Source: an uncultured Sutterella sp.
GTDB lineage: Bacteria; Pseudomonadota; Gammaproteobacteria; Burkholderiales; Burkholderiaceae_F
Assembly: GCA_905206345.1 (NCBI GenBank)
Contig: CAJLGW010000023.1
Location: 1 to 21,841 of the forward strand
DNA: 21,841 nucleotides
Direction of reading: 5' to 3'
The notes beneath the pieces were generated by a model. It was not told the origin of the DNA. It did not search any database and saw only the letters and a program-made list of their open reading frames with translations. Shown piece after piece: positions 21,773 to 21,841 of this stretch (positions are counted from its first letter, which is position 1; each line of letters opens with the position of its first letter). A program made the translations under genes and the position numbers.

Positions 21773-21841
21773 TTTATCCTGATATGCTTGCCAGGAATGA
21801 TTGGCACCGGCTAAGCTGCATCTCATAGTAAAAAATTTTGG

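Noticed and set aside
1..21841. CRISPR array, tRNA, insertion sequence or integrase
   Set aside because: No regularly spaced repeats, no cloverleaf and no transposase or recombinase motifs were found on either strand.

Overview
The window looks like a defence island in a Gram-negative, moderately AT-rich proteobacterium. The periplasmic type II L-asparaginase at the right end has a classic Sec signal peptide, and its style suggests a gut Betaproteobacterium such as the Sutterellaceae. That placement is inference only. The asparaginase gene uses an even, GC-richer, highly-expressed-type codon set and looks like core genome. Nearly everything to its left is accessory.

Layout, left to right. 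(1) 1-1907: a small repeat protein, an unrecognised 295-aa protein and a broken HD-domain ((p)ppGpp hydrolase-like) gene. (2) 1908-5743: a WYL-domain regulator (WYL1), divergent from a NERD-nuclease/UvrD-like helicase gene split by an in-frame amber codon. A small unknown gene and a Phd/Doc-type toxin-antitoxin pair follow, and the antitoxin has only the toxin-neutralising tail. (3) 5790-9732: a second, paralogous WYL regulator (WYL2), divergent from an operon of a double-AAA ATPase and a macrodomain protein. (4) 9736-16228, minus strand: a TerB-N/TerB-C protein, a BrxD-like (DUF2791) ATPase and an Lhr-like DEAH helicase, which match the composition of the Shango anti-phage system, plus a fourth Cys-motif gene. 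(5) 16412-20196, plus strand: an SMC/OLD-like ATPase, a frameshifted ADP-ribosylglycohydrolase, a small gene remnant and a 562-aa coiled-coil protein, closed by a terminator. (6) 20641-21693: L-asparaginase, with its own terminator and flanking palindromes.

The most interesting signal is regulatory. A 17-bp inverted repeat, consensus RCGTCA-N5-TGACGY, occurs seven times. All copies lie in promoter regions of the island: two between WYL1 and the NERD-helicase, one before the small gene upstream of the toxin-antitoxin pair, one before the AAA/macro operon, two before sngA and one before sngB. WYL proteins of the BrxR/CapW group are known palindrome-binding regulators of defence loci. I infer that WYL1 and/or WYL2 control all these modules as one regulon, which would make the AAA-macrodomain operon and the unknown small gene candidate co-regulated defence components. 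At least three genes are disrupted (HD, NERD-helicase, ADP-ribosylglycohydrolase), as expected of rapid turnover in such an island.
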